NCBI GenBank assembly: GCA_964244495.1
Contig: CAXTIU010000002.1
Span: 310,001 to 374,000, forward strand
Source of the DNA: RH-AL1 sp964244495
GTDB taxonomy: Bacteria; Pseudomonadota; Alphaproteobacteria; Rhizobiales; Beijerinckiaceae
Length of the DNA: 64,000 nt
Reading direction: 5' to 3'
Shown here: in pieces, positions 19,552 through 29,314 of the stretch
How the letters are laid out: the number at the start of each line of letters is the position of its first letter
Numbering within the stretch: the stretch's first letter is position 1
Notes under the pieces: model-generated
Told to the model about the DNA's origin: nothing
Seen by the model: only the letters and a program-made list of their open reading frames with translations
Databases searched by the model: none
Made by a program: the position numbers and the translations under genes

Positions 19552-20565
19552 ATGGTCGCGGTCAGGTCCGGCGACGCGGATCGTTTCATCAACCGCCCGC
19601 CGCCCGGCGTGTTCCTTTACCTCGTGTTCGGCACCGATGCCGGTCTGGTGGCCGAGCGCATGCGCACCGTGCTGGTTCGCGCGGTCGACGATCCCAAGGA
19701 CGCGTTCCAGCTCGTCCGGCTGTCGGGGGACGAGGTGGCCGCCGACCCGCTCCGCCTCGCCGACGAGGCCAACAGCGTGCCGATGTTCGGCGGCCGCAAG
19801 GCGATCGGCATCGAGGCGACGGGGAAGTCGCTGCTGCCGGCGATCGAGACCCTGCTCCGCAACCCGCCGCGCGACTGCATCGTCGCGCTCGAAGGCGGCG
19901 CGCTGAAGCGCGACAACCCGTTGCGCAAGCTGTGCGAGAAGGAGCGCGCCGCCGCCGCGGTCGAGTGCCATCCCGATGGACCGCGCGACGTCGCCCAGCT
20001 GATCGACAGCGAGCTTGGCGAGCACGGCCTCACCATCGCGCCCGAGGCCAAGGAACTGCTCGCCTCGCTGCTCGGCGGCAACCGGCTGACGACCCGCTCC
20101 GAGCTGGAGAAGCTCGCGACCTACGCGCACGGCGAGGGGCGCGTGACCGTCGAACACGTCGAGGCCATCGTCGCCGACGCCTCGGCCCTGGTGCTCGACC
20201 ACGCCGTCGACGGCGCCTTCAAGGGTGCTTTCAAGGCGGTGGAAACGACGACGGAGCGGGTGTTCCAGGAGAATGGCGACGTCAATGCCCTGCTCGGCTC
20301 GGCGCTGCGGCACGCCACGGCGCTGCACAAGGCCCGCATCGCGCTGGACGCCGGCGGACACGGCGATGGGGGCTTCTACGGGCCGCGCCGGGCGCTGGCC
20401 GAGCAGCAGCTGAAGCTGTGGGACAGCGCGCGACTCGCCAAGGCGATCACGGTGCTCGGCGATGCCTCCGGGCGCGCCCGGCGGGAACCCCGGCTCGCGC
20501 AGGCCATCGCGGTGCGCGCGCTCTGGACGGTGGCCATGGTGGCGCACAAGCGGGATGTCGGCTGA
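19552..20565 (+). CDS. holA: DNA polymerase III subunit delta
   Basis: About 337 residues from the ATG at 19552; an ATG at 19540 would add four. HolA is the wrench subunit of the clamp loader that opens the beta sliding clamp. Family character is seen in FLYLVFGTDAGLVAERM at the N-terminus, the RDVAQLIDSELGEHG and LGGNRLTTRSELEKLATYA helices of the middle region, and a helical C-terminal collar. Most members are distant from E. coli HolA, so position downstream of leuS-lptE is useful support. Confidence 0.9.
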   Translation: MVAVRSGDADRFINRPPPGVFLYLVFGTDAGLVAERMRTVLVRAVDDPKDAFQLVRLSGDEVAADPLRLADEANSVPMFGGRKAIGIEATGKSLLPAIETLLRNPPRDCIVALEGGALKRDNPLRKLCEKERAAAAVECHPDGPRDVAQLIDSELGEHGLTIAPEAKELLASLLGGNRLTTRSELEKLATYAHGEGRVTVEHVEAIVADASALVLDHAVDGAFKGAFKAVETTTERVFQENGDVNALLGSALRHATALHKARIALDAGGHGDGGFYGPRRALAEQQLKLWDSARLAKAITVLGDASGRARREPRLAQAIAVRALWTVAMVAHKRDVG

Positions 20566-20591
20566 CGCCCGAATCGCCGCGTCGCGCCCAT

Positions 20592-20618
20592 AAAAAAACC
20601 GCCGGCCAAGGCCAGCGG
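20592..20618 (-). terminator. rho-independent terminator of the small RNA
   Basis: On the minus strand, CCGCTGGCC and GGCCGGCGG form a nine-pair stem with one G-U pair, followed directly by seven T residues. It is oriented away from holA and ends the short transcription unit read leftward from the promoter at 20684-20713. Confidence 0.85.
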
Positions 20619-20677
20619 CTTCAAGTCATGGGAGGAAACGCCCGAAAAGATCGGACTACGAAAGGGTCGCTTTCGAT
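20592..20677 (-). ncRNA. candidate trans-acting small RNA with anti-Shine-Dalgarno motif
   Basis: A unit of about 86 nucleotides is framed by a sigma-70-like promoter and an intrinsic terminator and has no credible reading frame. The RNA would begin with a hairpin (CGAAAG and CTTTCG arms, 20659-20675), continue through a single-stranded CGTTTCCTCCCATGACTTG stretch that is complementary to Shine-Dalgarno sequences, and end with the terminator stem. This plan resembles Rhizobiales sRNAs with UUUCCUCC motifs (the suhB/mmgR, alpha-r8 type). The family name is inference from memory; that a short structured RNA is made here is well supported by the signals. Confidence 0.65.
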
Positions 20678-20683
20678 GGGTGT

Positions 20684-20713
20684 ATCATAACCTCCGCCGT
20701 TCGACTGCGACAA
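20684..20713 (-). promoter_or_regulatory. promoter of the small RNA
   Basis: Read on the minus strand, TTGTCG at 20713-20708 and TATGAT at 20689-20684 are separated by 18 bases, a strong match for a vegetative promoter. The predicted start is near 20677. Confidence 0.7.
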
Positions 20714-21049
20714 CGTCGGGAAGCACATGGCTGCCGCGCGTTTGCCACAGGGCTCGCCGGCGCCGCCGGGCGGACATCTCGAAGGCGTCGGAGGAACGCC
20801 CGATCTTCCCGTCCCTGCCAGCGGATGAACCCTGAAGCCGAACCTTCGGCCGAACCGCCAGCCTGGATCCCGCGATGACGAAGCCGCACGTGTTTCGGCG
20901 GTTGGCCGGCAGCGTCGATGGGCACGTCGAGATCGGGCGATGGAGCGCCGACGCCGGCGACGCGGCCTACGAGAAGGCGCGCGGCGACCTCGGTGGCCTC
21001 GCGCGGCCGCGCGACGATGTCGGGACGACGCGAGCGCGCCGTCGCGGCG

Positions 21050-21745
21050 TCACGTCCCGGAGCGGCCGGCCGCCGGGTTCGCCAGCGCCTCGACGAGGGC
21101 CTTGGCGTCGGGGGAGTCCCACTGCGCCGGGCCGGCCATCGTACCGATCTCGCAGCCGTCGCGGCCGACCAGGATCGTCGTCGGCAGGCCGACGATGGTT
21201 TGCCTGCTCTTGAGCTGCTGGAGGATACCGGCGGTGTTGTCGGCGTAGAACGGCAGGTTCCTGGCGCCGATCTCCTTCAGGAAGGCGCGCGGCCGCTCGA
21301 GACGTATCGTGTCGATGTTGATCGGCACGACGGCGAAGTCGGCGGAGCCCAGCGCGCCCTGGAGCCTGTCGAGCGCCGGCATCTCCTGCCGGCACGGCAC
21401 GCACCAGGTCGCCCACAGGTTGAGGAGGATCGTGCGGCCCCTGAACGCGCCGACCGTCATCGTCCGGCCGTCGGCGGCGTCGAAGGCGATCCCGGCGAGT
21501 TCGTTGGGACGGGTGGCGAGGGTCAGCGCGGCGACCTCGCCGCGCACCAGCGGGTCCGCCGCGCCGGCGAGGTCGAGCGACCCGGCGCAGGCACCGGTGT
21601 GAGCGACGTGCTTGCCGTCGCCTCCCACGATCTTGTATAGGCCGAGCGCCCCCACGACCGCCACGACGAGGCCCAGTGCGAGGGCGCTCCGCTTGCGGCC
21701 GCGCTTGCGCGCGCCACGATCGGTTTCGGCTGATGTCTGGACCAT
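21050..21745 (-). CDS. tlpA: membrane-anchored thiol:disulfide oxidoreductase TlpA
   Basis: 231 residues from the ATG at 21745. A basic cytoplasmic N-terminus (RGARKRGRKR) and one membrane segment (ALALGLVVAVVGALGLY) anchor a periplasmic thioredoxin-like domain with the active-site motif WATWCVPC. TlpA reduces periplasmic disulfides, for example in cytochrome oxidase assembly. cis-Pro motif GLPTTILVGRDG is present. It is divergent from argH with only 30 bases between starts, so the two promoters must overlap the coding ends. Confidence 0.9.
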   Translation of the reverse strand: MVQTSAETDRGARKRGRKRSALALGLVVAVVGALGLYKIVGGDGKHVAHTGACAGSLDLAGAADPLVRGEVAALTLATRPNELAGIAFDAADGRTMTVGAFRGRTILLNLWATWCVPCRQEMPALDRLQGALGSADFAVVPINIDTIRLERPRAFLKEIGARNLPFYADNTAGILQQLKSRQTIVGLPTTILVGRDGCEIGTMAGPAQWDSPDAKALVEALANPAAGRSGT

Positions 21746-21775
21746 GCGGCGGTACTTCTCGAAGGCTGGCAAGCG

Positions 21776-23164
21776 ATGAGCAATCAGATGTGGGGCGGCC
21801 GGTTCGCCAGCGGCCCCGACGCGATCATGGAGGAGATCAACGCCTCGATCGGGTTCGACAAGGCGTTGGCGCCGCAGGACATCGCCGGCTCGCTCGCCCA
21901 CGTGGCGATGCTGGCCGACACCGGCATCGTGTCGGGCGCCGACGCCGCCGCGATCACGGAGGGGCTAACGGCCATCCGTGGCGAAATCGAGAGCGGCGCC
22001 TTCGCCTTCGAGCGCTCGCTGGAGGACATCCACATGAACGTCGAGGCGCGGCTCGCCGCCCTCGTCGGCCCCGCCGCCGGACGCCTGCACACGGCGCGAT
22101 CGCGCAACGACCAGGTCGCCGTCGATTTCCGGCTCTGGGTGCGCGACACGGTGGACGCGATCGGGCTGCAGATCGGCGGGCTGCAGAAGGCCTTCGCCAC
22201 CAAGGCGCTGGCCCACGCCGGCGACGTCATGCCGGGCTTCACCCACATGCAGAGCGCGCAGCCGGTGACCTTCGGCCACCACCTGCTGGCCTACGTGGAG
22301 ATGCTGGGACGCGACCGGGGCCGCTTCGCCGACGCGCGGGCCCGCATGAACGAGTGCCCGCTCGGCGCCGCGGCGCTCGCCGGCACCTCCTTCCCGATCG
22401 ACCGCGCGGCGACGGCGCGGGCGCTTCGCTTCGACCGGCCGACCGCCAACTCCCTCGACAGCGTGTCGGACCGCGACTTCGCGCTTGAGGCGCTGGCGGC
22501 GGCGGCGATCTGCGCCACGCACCTGTCGCGCTTCGCCGAGGAGATCGTGCTATGGGCGACGCCGCAGTTCGGCTTCGCGAGCCTGTCGGACAAGTTCTCG
22601 ACCGGCTCCTCCATCATGCCGCAGAAGCGCAACCCCGACGCGGCCGAGCTGGTGCGCGGCAAGGCCGGCCGCGTGATCGGCGCGCTCGCCGGGCTCCTGG
22701 TGGTGATGAAGGGCCTGCCGCTCGCCTACTCCAAGGACATGCAGGAGGACAAGGAAGGCACCTTCGACGCGCTGCGGACGCTGTCGCTGTGTCTGGCGGC
22801 GATGACCGGCATGGTCGGCGACCTCACGCCCGACACGCGGCGCATGGCGGCGGCGGCGGGCAGCGGCTTCGCCACCGCGACCGACCTCGCGGACTGGCTG
22901 GTGCGGGAGCTGGGCATGCCGTTCCGCGATGCCCACCACGTCACGGGCCGGCTGGTCGCGCTCGCCGCCGCGCGCCACGTCGGTCTGGAAGACCTGACCT
23001 TGCAGGAGATGCAGGGCGTGGAGCCGCGCCTCGGTGCGGCCGTGTACGACGTGCTGGGCGTGCACAACTCCGTCGGCAGCCGCACCAGCTACGGCGGCAC
23101 GGCGCCGGACAACGTGCGCGCGCAGGCCGGGCGCTGGCTGGCGGCGCTCGGCAACGTCGAGTGA
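21776..23164 (+). CDS. argH: argininosuccinate lyase
   Basis: 462 residues, full length. It splits argininosuccinate into arginine and fumarate, the last step of arginine synthesis. The fumarase/aspartase superfamily signature is TGSSIMPQKRNPD, with the N-terminal MWGGRFASGPDAIMEEINAS and HTARSRNDQVA blocks also intact. In many alphaproteobacteria argH is followed by a small lipoprotein gene and lysA; here neither is found, and the next gene is a glutathione S-transferase. Confidence 0.97.
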   Translation: MSNQMWGGRFASGPDAIMEEINASIGFDKALAPQDIAGSLAHVAMLADTGIVSGADAAAITEGLTAIRGEIESGAFAFERSLEDIHMNVEARLAALVGPAAGRLHTARSRNDQVAVDFRLWVRDTVDAIGLQIGGLQKAFATKALAHAGDVMPGFTHMQSAQPVTFGHHLLAYVEMLGRDRGRFADARARMNECPLGAAALAGTSFPIDRAATARALRFDRPTANSLDSVSDRDFALEALAAAAICATHLSRFAEEIVLWATPQFGFASLSDKFSTGSSIMPQKRNPDAAELVRGKAGRVIGALAGLLVVMKGLPLAYSKDMQEDKEGTFDALRTLSLCLAAMTGMVGDLTPDTRRMAAAAGSGFATATDLADWLVRELGMPFRDAHHVTGRLVALAAARHVGLEDLTLQEMQGVEPRLGAAVYDVLGVHNSVGSRTSYGGTAPDNVRAQAGRWLAALGNVE

Positions 23165-23461
23165 GCGGACCCGGAACGGGCGGACCGGCGGCGGTCAAGC
23201 CCGGGCGCGTCGGCATCAACGACGGCACGCCGGAGGGCAACGGATCGCGAGGCGGTCCGCGCGCTGGTCGAGGCGGCCTCGACCTCCTCGATCCCTGGGG
23301 CGGCCGCGTCGAGGTCGTCGAATGCGGCCAGCTACGGTTCACCGAGGCGTCGGCCGTGCTCGCCGCGACGGGATGGATGGCGTCGAGGTCGAGACGGCGG
23401 TCGAGCCGCCTCGCGAGAAGGGCATGCTCGACGGCAGCTGAGCGGTACCGGAGTGGAGATC
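23165..23461. other. gap after argH, no gene seen
   Basis: About 300 bases between argH and the glutathione S-transferase gene. Open frames run through it but show no family character, and there is no recognisable lipobox protein of the kind that often follows argH. The end of the gap holds a GGAG box used by the next gene. Confidence 0.4.
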
Positions 23462-24091
23462 ATGGCGGAAGACTTGGTGTTGTACACTCATCCGATGTCG
23501 CGCGGCCGCATCGTGCGTTGGATGCTGGAAGAGGTCGCGCAGCCCTATCGGAGCGAAGTCCTCGACTACGCGGGGTCGATGAAGGCGCAGGCATACCTCG
23601 CGATCAACCCGATGGGCAAGGTTCCGGCCCTGCGCCACGGGTCGACGGTGGTGACGGAAGGGGCCGCGATCTGCGCCTACCTCGCCGACGCCTTCCCGCA
23701 GGCCGGGCTCGCGCCCGCCGTGAACGATCCGAGGCGCGGCCCGTACTACCGCTGGCTGTTCTTCGCGGCGGGTCCGATGGAGACCGCCGTCACCAACCAA
23801 GCGCTCGGCGTCGTGGTCGAGCCCCAACGACAACGGATGACCGGCTACGGAACGTTGCAGGCCGTGCTCGACACGCTGGAGGGCGTGCTGGCCGACCGCG
23901 CCTTCCTCGACGGCGAGGGCTTCACGGCGGCCGACCTCTACCTCGGCTCGCAGCTCACGTTCGGCCTCATGTTCAAGACGATCGAGCCGCGCCCCGCCTT
24001 CGTGCGCTACACGGAAGGCTTGAGCGCGCGACCGGCCGCCGTGCGCGCCCGCGCCATCGACGACGCTTTATTGCCCAAGCCGGTGGCTTGA
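23462..24091 (+). CDS. glutathione S-transferase family protein
   Basis: 209 residues. The ATG at 23462 is preceded by GGAG; a GTG at 23453 would add three residues. The N-terminal thioredoxin-like domain begins LVLYTHPMSRGRIVRWMLEE, with the glutathione-binding NPMGKVPAL and the TEGAAICAYLAD helix; an all-helical C-terminal domain follows with FTAADLYLGSQ. These enzymes conjugate or transfer with glutathione in the cytoplasm; the substrate is unknown. It is convergent with trmD, with stops adjacent. Confidence 0.9.
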   Translation: MAEDLVLYTHPMSRGRIVRWMLEEVAQPYRSEVLDYAGSMKAQAYLAINPMGKVPALRHGSTVVTEGAAICAYLADAFPQAGLAPAVNDPRRGPYYRWLFFAAGPMETAVTNQALGVVVEPQRQRMTGYGTLQAVLDTLEGVLADRAFLDGEGFTAADLYLGSQLTFGLMFKTIEPRPAFVRYTEGLSARPAAVRARAIDDALLPKPVA

Positions 24092-24775
24092 TCAGCGCTT
24101 CAAAAGGTCCGGCCTCCGCTCCCGCGTCGAAGCGAGGCTCTCCGCCTCACGCCACCGCGCGATCCTCCCGTGGTCGCCCGACAGCAGCACGTCGGGGATC
24201 GCCCTGCCCTCGAAGTCGCGCGGCCGGGTGTAGTGTGGATATTCGAGCCGCCCGTTCTCGAAGCTCTCCTCGTCGCCGGACGCGTCGCGGCCCATGATGC
24301 CGGGCAACAGCCGCACGCAGGCATCCAGAAGCACCAGGGCGGCGACCTCGCCGCCGGAGAGCACGTAATCGCCGACCGACACCTCATCGAGGCCGCGCGC
24401 GGCGATCACCCGCTCGTCGACGCCCTCGAACCGGCCGCACAGGATCACCGCGCCGGGTCCGGCGACGAGCGCGCGGACGCGGGCCTGCGTCAGCGGGCGG
24501 CCGCGCGGCGACATCAGCAGGCGCGGGCGCGGATCGTCGACGGCAACGTGCGCGTCGAGGCTGGCGGCGAGGACGTCGGCCCGCATCACCATGCCGGCCC
24601 CGCCGCCGGCCGGCGTGTCGTCGACCGCGCGGTGGCGGCCGAGGCCGTGGTCGCGGATGTCATGGGCTCCGAGGCTCCACAGGCCTCGTCCGAGGCCGTC
24701 GCCGGCGAGCGACAGGCCGAGCGGTCCCGGGAACATGGCGGGGAACAGGGTGAGGACGTCGGCGCGCCAGGTCAC
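24092..24775 (-). CDS. trmD: tRNA (guanine-N1)-methyltransferase TrmD
   Basis: 227 residues, GTG start. TrmD methylates G37 next to the anticodon and prevents frameshifting. The SPOUT trefoil-knot elements ILCGRFEGVDERVIA and VGDYVLSGGEVAALVLLDA are clear, as is GAGMVMRADVL. It is the last gene of the minus-strand operon ffh-(coiled coil)-rpsP-rimM-trmD, 48 bases after rimM. Confidence 0.97.
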   Translation of the reverse strand: MTWRADVLTLFPAMFPGPLGLSLAGDGLGRGLWSLGAHDIRDHGLGRHRAVDDTPAGGGAGMVMRADVLAASLDAHVAVDDPRPRLLMSPRGRPLTQARVRALVAGPGAVILCGRFEGVDERVIAARGLDEVSVGDYVLSGGEVAALVLLDACVRLLPGIMGRDASGDEESFENGRLEYPHYTRPRDFEGRAIPDVLLSGDHGRIARWREAESLASTRERRPDLLKR

Positions 24776-24823
24776 CGGAGCATGTCCGTGTCTCCCGCGC
24801 GGGAGGACGCGCGCATGGCCCGC

Positions 24824-25345
24824 TCAGGTTCCCTCATCGTCGCCCTCCACCTCCGCCGGCGGCACGATGGTCACGCGGCGCCCGCCGGTGTCCACGCTTG
24901 GCACGACAGCCTTGGTGAAAGCGAACAGCAGGCTCTCGCCGCCTGCGGAGGGTCGCACCTCGACGAGGTCGCCGCCCCCGTAGTTCGGCACGTCGACGAT
25001 CGTGCCGAGCGTGGCCCCGTCGAGCGTCACGGCCTCCAGGCCGACGAGGTCGGCGACGTAGAACTCCTCCTCGTCGGGCGGCGGCAGGACCGAGCGGTCG
25101 AGGGTCAGCTCGACGTGGGTCAGGCGCTCGGCGGCGTCCCGGTCGGCGATACCCTCGACGCGCGCCACCAGCAGGTTGTCCCTCACCGGACGCAGGCTCT
25201 TCAGCCTGTAGATTAGCCCGTCCGAACCGGCGAGCGGCCCGTAGGCGCCGATCGCCTCGGGGTCGCCCGTGAAGCTCTGCAGGCGAACCTCGCCCCGCAC
25301 GCCGTGCGCGGCGCCGAACCGGCCGACCAGGATCCGGCCCGCCAT
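24824..25345 (-). CDS. rimM: ribosome maturation factor RimM
   Basis: 173 residues. RimM binds protein S19 and helps mature the head of the 30S subunit. The N-terminal RimM domain opens ILVGRFGAAHGVRGEVRLQS; a PRC-barrel half follows with EEFYVADLVGLEAV and ends with an acidic tail. It lies between rpsP and trmD as in most bacteria. Confidence 0.95.
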   Translation of the reverse strand: MAGRILVGRFGAAHGVRGEVRLQSFTGDPEAIGAYGPLAGSDGLIYRLKSLRPVRDNLLVARVEGIADRDAAERLTHVELTLDRSVLPPPDEEEFYVADLVGLEAVTLDGATLGTIVDVPNYGGGDLVEVRPSAGGESLLFAFTKAVVPSVDTGGRRVTIVPPAEVEGDDEGT

Positions 25346-25369
25346 CCCCGCGGTCCCGAGAACCCGGCG

Positions 25370-25732
25370 CTAGGCGGCTTCGCCCGGAGCGGCCTTCGCG
25401 GCGGCGGCGGCCTGGGCCGCGGCGCGCTCCTGCGCCTTCTTCTTCGGCTGCCCCTTGACCGGGTTGTTGCGGGCCTCGCGGTGGCCGACGCCGACGGTCT
25501 CCAGCAGCCGGGCGACGCGGTCGGTCGGCTGGGCGCCCTTGGTGATCCAGTCCTGCGCCTTCTCCGCGTTGAGCACGATGCGGTCGGCGGCGTCCTTGGC
25601 CTTCAGGGGATCGAAGGTGCCGAGCCGCTCGATGAAGCGACCGTCGCGCGGCATGCGGGCATCGGCGACGACGATGCGGTAGAACGGACGCTTCTTGGCG
25701 CCACCGCGCGACAGGCGAATTTTCAGGGACAT
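25370..25732 (-). CDS. rpsP: 30S ribosomal protein S16
   Basis: 120 residues. The S16 core MSLKIRLSRGGAKKRPFYRI and DGRFIERLGTFDP is complete. After residue ~90 there is an Ala/Lys-rich extension (KKKAQERAAAQAAAAAKAA), common in alphaproteobacterial S16 and probably disordered. Placed 24 bases upstream of rimM. Confidence 0.97.
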   Translation of the reverse strand: MSLKIRLSRGGAKKRPFYRIVVADARMPRDGRFIERLGTFDPLKAKDAADRIVLNAEKAQDWITKGAQPTDRVARLLETVGVGHREARNNPVKGQPKKKAQERAAAQAAAAAKAAPGEAA

Positions 25733-25753
25733 GTCACTCTCTCTTTCAGGATC

Positions 25754-25975
25754 TCAGCTTTCAACCAAGTCGAGGCGTTTCTCAATCCGGTTCACGCGGG
25801 CGTCGAGCCGGTCAAGCTTCACGTTGATCTCGGCAAACTGCACGGAATGCTCGGCGACCGCGCGCTCGACGTGACCGACGCGCGTCGTCAGATCGTCCAG
25901 CCGGGTCTCGATGCGATTAAGCTGACTGCGCATGTGGCGCAGGTGCTCGATGACGAGGTTGTCGGTCTCCGCCAC
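25754..25975 (-). CDS. small coiled-coil protein of unknown function in the ffh-rpsP operon
   Basis: 73 residues, nearly all one predicted coiled coil: leucine/isoleucine heptads run through NRIETRLDDLTTRVGHVE and INVKLDRLDARVNRIEKRL. It lacks any membrane segment or enzyme motif. It sits two bases after ffh and 21 before rpsP, so it is translated with the protein-targeting and ribosome genes. I have no name for it; a tropomyosin-like or tail-fibre-like helical spacer fold is all the sequence shows. Confidence 0.75.
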   Translation of the reverse strand: MAETDNLVIEHLRHMRSQLNRIETRLDDLTTRVGHVERAVAEHSVQFAEINVKLDRLDARVNRIEKRLDLVES

Positions 25976-25977
25976 GG

Positions 25978-27519
<1,542 letters not shown>

Positions 27520-27717
27520 GTCGTCCTTGCGGCGGGTATGGACCCTGAGCGTTCCGTCATCCACAACGCGGAGCGCGCCCGGGGGCGCGACGCGCTGCCG
27601 GGCGGGCCGGCGGCATCCACCGACGGAACGATCCTCGCGTGAGGACTCGCGAGGTCATACGATCGGCGCGCGCCGGACGCAAGCGCCGACCAACCCGACG
27701 TCGAACCGGAGCCGACC

Positions 27718-28488
27718 ATGGACCTGTATCTCACCGGGAAACGCGTGCTGGTGACCGGCGCCTCGAAGGGCATCGGCCTCGCCACCGCGCTGCTGCTGGC
27801 GGAGGAAGGTTGCGACCTGATCCTCGTCGCGCGCACCGCCGCCGACCTGGACCGGGCGCGTTCGACGATCCGCGAGCGGCACGACGTGTCGGTCGACGTC
27901 GTCCCGGCCGACCTTTCGCGAACCGCCGAGGTGGAGCGGGTCGCGGCCTCGGCGGGGCCGCTCGACGTGCTGGTCAACAACGCCGGCGCGATCCCGCCCG
28001 GCGACCTCCTCGCGGTCGACGAGGCCGCGTGGCGGTCGGCGTGGGACCTCAAGGTGTTCGGCACCATCGGCCTGACCCGCGCGCTCTACCCGCGATTGAA
28101 GGAGCGGGGCGGCGTCGTGGTCAACGTCATCGGCGCGGCGGGCGAGCGCTTCGAGCCGAACTACCTCGCCGGCAGCACCGGCAACGCCGCCCTGATGGCC
28201 TTCACGCGGGCGCTCGGCGCCGCCGCGCCGCGCGACGGCATGCGGGTCGTCGGCGTCAACCCCGGACCGGTCGCGACCGACCGGATCGAGAGGCTGCTGA
28301 GGGCGCGGGCCGAGCGCGAGCACGGCGACGCGTCCCGCTGGCGCGAGGCCTTCGCCGGCATGGCCTTCGGGCGTCCGGCCGACCCGCGGGAGATCGCCAA
28401 CGCCGTCGCCTTCCTCGCCTCGCCGCGCTCGGCCGCCACGTCCGGCGCGATCCTGACCATCGACGATCCGGCGCGCAGCCCGGCGTGA
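27718..28488 (+). CDS. short-chain dehydrogenase/reductase-fold protein lacking the usual catalytic residues
   Basis: 256 residues. The Rossmann part is normal: LVTGASKGIGLA (nucleotide loop) and VLVNNAGAIPPGD. At the active site, however, the conserved Ser region reads VVVNVIGAAG, and the Tyr-x3-Lys motif is replaced by LAGSTGNAALMAFTRALG, putting Gly where Tyr and Asn where Lys are expected. A distinct SDR subgroup with AGS-x-GNAAL seems to exist in Rhizobiales. It may bind NAD(P) and substrate without classical chemistry, or use other residues. Divergent from ffh. Confidence 0.85.
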   Translation: MDLYLTGKRVLVTGASKGIGLATALLLAEEGCDLILVARTAADLDRARSTIRERHDVSVDVVPADLSRTAEVERVAASAGPLDVLVNNAGAIPPGDLLAVDEAAWRSAWDLKVFGTIGLTRALYPRLKERGGVVVNVIGAAGERFEPNYLAGSTGNAALMAFTRALGAAAPRDGMRVVGVNPGPVATDRIERLLRARAEREHGDASRWREAFAGMAFGRPADPREIANAVAFLASPRSAATSGAILTIDDPARSPA

Positions 28489-28543
28489 GCGGCTGCGGCT
28501 CCAACAGGCGTCCCAGGATCGGGCCGCCCGGCGGCCAGGGCGA

Positions 28544-28807
28544 TCAAGCCGGTTCGCGCGCCGCCCGCGGCCGGTCGGAGGTGATGCGGCGCCACCCCTT
28601 GCGAAGCGCCACGAGCGACCAGATCCCTTCCACCAGGCCGAACGGCCAAGCCCCCTGCAGGAAGCCGTAGGCCGAGCCGAGCGCGCAGCTGGCGGCGAAG
28701 CCGAACGTGTACCAGGGACCGCGACCCTCGAGGGCGTAGAAGACCAGCATGCAGGAAACGGCGAACAAGCCGAACACGGTCAGAGCGTCGAGCATGGCCA
28801 ACGTCAT
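28544..28807 (-). CDS. small conserved membrane protein
   Basis: 87 residues from the ATG at 28807 (an ATG at 28795 is also possible). Two or three hydrophobic segments are visible: LTVFGLFAVSCMLVFYALE, TFGFAASCALGSAYGFLQG and FGLVEGIWSLVALRKGW, with a basic C-terminus. The pattern of a short double-span protein ending VEGIWSLVALRKGW recurs in Rhizobiales as an uncharacterised family. Function unknown. Convergent with the SDR gene. Confidence 0.7.
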   Translation of the reverse strand: MTLAMLDALTVFGLFAVSCMLVFYALEGRGPWYTFGFAASCALGSAYGFLQGAWPFGLVEGIWSLVALRKGWRRITSDRPRAAREPA

Positions 28808-29098
28808 ACACGAAGGGCGACGGTCTCGCCTCGAAATCGAGCCTAGCTCGCATGGCCTCGAAGCGCCGGCCGGCCCGTGCGATGCCCTCGGTACGAGGCC
28901 GGGCTCGCTTTCGGCTTGCCGCGCGGGCCGACGCGGCATAGGGTAGAGATACCTTCAGGCGCTCCGACCGGCGCCGGTGGCGGCGGTCGCTCGGATTCCT
29001 GACGCATGACGCAGCTGACGCGGGAATGTGTGTGCCGGGACACTTTCGCGACCGGTTACCCGGCGCTTCGACGGCGGCGTCCGGATCGGCGGCGGCGC

Positions 29099-29128
29099 TT
29101 GCGGATGCTCCACGCATCGTCATATGAT
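29099..29128 (+). promoter_or_regulatory. promoter of the leuA leader
   Basis: TTGCGG at 29099-29104 and TATGAT at 29123-29128 are separated by 18 bases. The predicted start, six or seven bases beyond, falls on or next to the A of the leader ATG at 29135. The preceding 290 bases (28808-29098) show no gene. Confidence 0.6.
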
Positions 29129-29134
29129 GAAGCC

Positions 29135-29242
29135 ATGCGATGCCGGGCTGCACTCTTCGCGACTGCCTCATCGATCGCTCGGCGATCGGTGGCGTCCCCT
29201 CGCGCGCCGCGCCGCGTCGGTCTGCTTCTTAGCCGCCCCTGA
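29135..29242 (+). CDS. candidate leuA leader peptide with three consecutive Leu codons
   Basis: A 35-codon frame begins with ATG at 29135, at the predicted transcription start, so it would be translated from a leaderless mRNA. It ends RRVGLLLSRP followed by TGA. The three leucine codons (CTG CTT CTT, 29222-29230) stand four codons before the stop, and the stop lies in the 5' arm of a strong hairpin. That is the plan of ribosome-controlled attenuation of a leucine operon, and leaderless leader peptides are known for trpL in Sinorhizobium. The call is inferred; the peptide also contains many Arg and Ala codons. Confidence 0.5.
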   Translation: MRCRAALFATASSIARRSVASPRAPRRVGLLLSRP

Positions 29243-29295
29243 GGGCCGGCCGGGCTCGCCGCCCGGGCACTCAGGGGACCGCGCCGTCAGACCCC
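29236..29295 (+). promoter_or_regulatory. competing hairpins in the leuA leader (possible attenuator)
   Basis: CCCCTGAG at 29236-29243 pairs perfectly with CTCAGGGG at 29270-29277, enclosing a second stem CCGGGC/GCCCGG (29250-29255 with 29261-29266). The GGGG of the 3' arm can instead pair with CCCC at 29292-29295, giving two exclusive folds. There is no T-run, so the outcome may be rho-dependent termination or an effect on translation of leuA, whose AGGA box lies at about 29302. Confidence 0.5.
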
Positions 29296-29314
29296 TCGCC
29301 CAGGATCACCAGCC

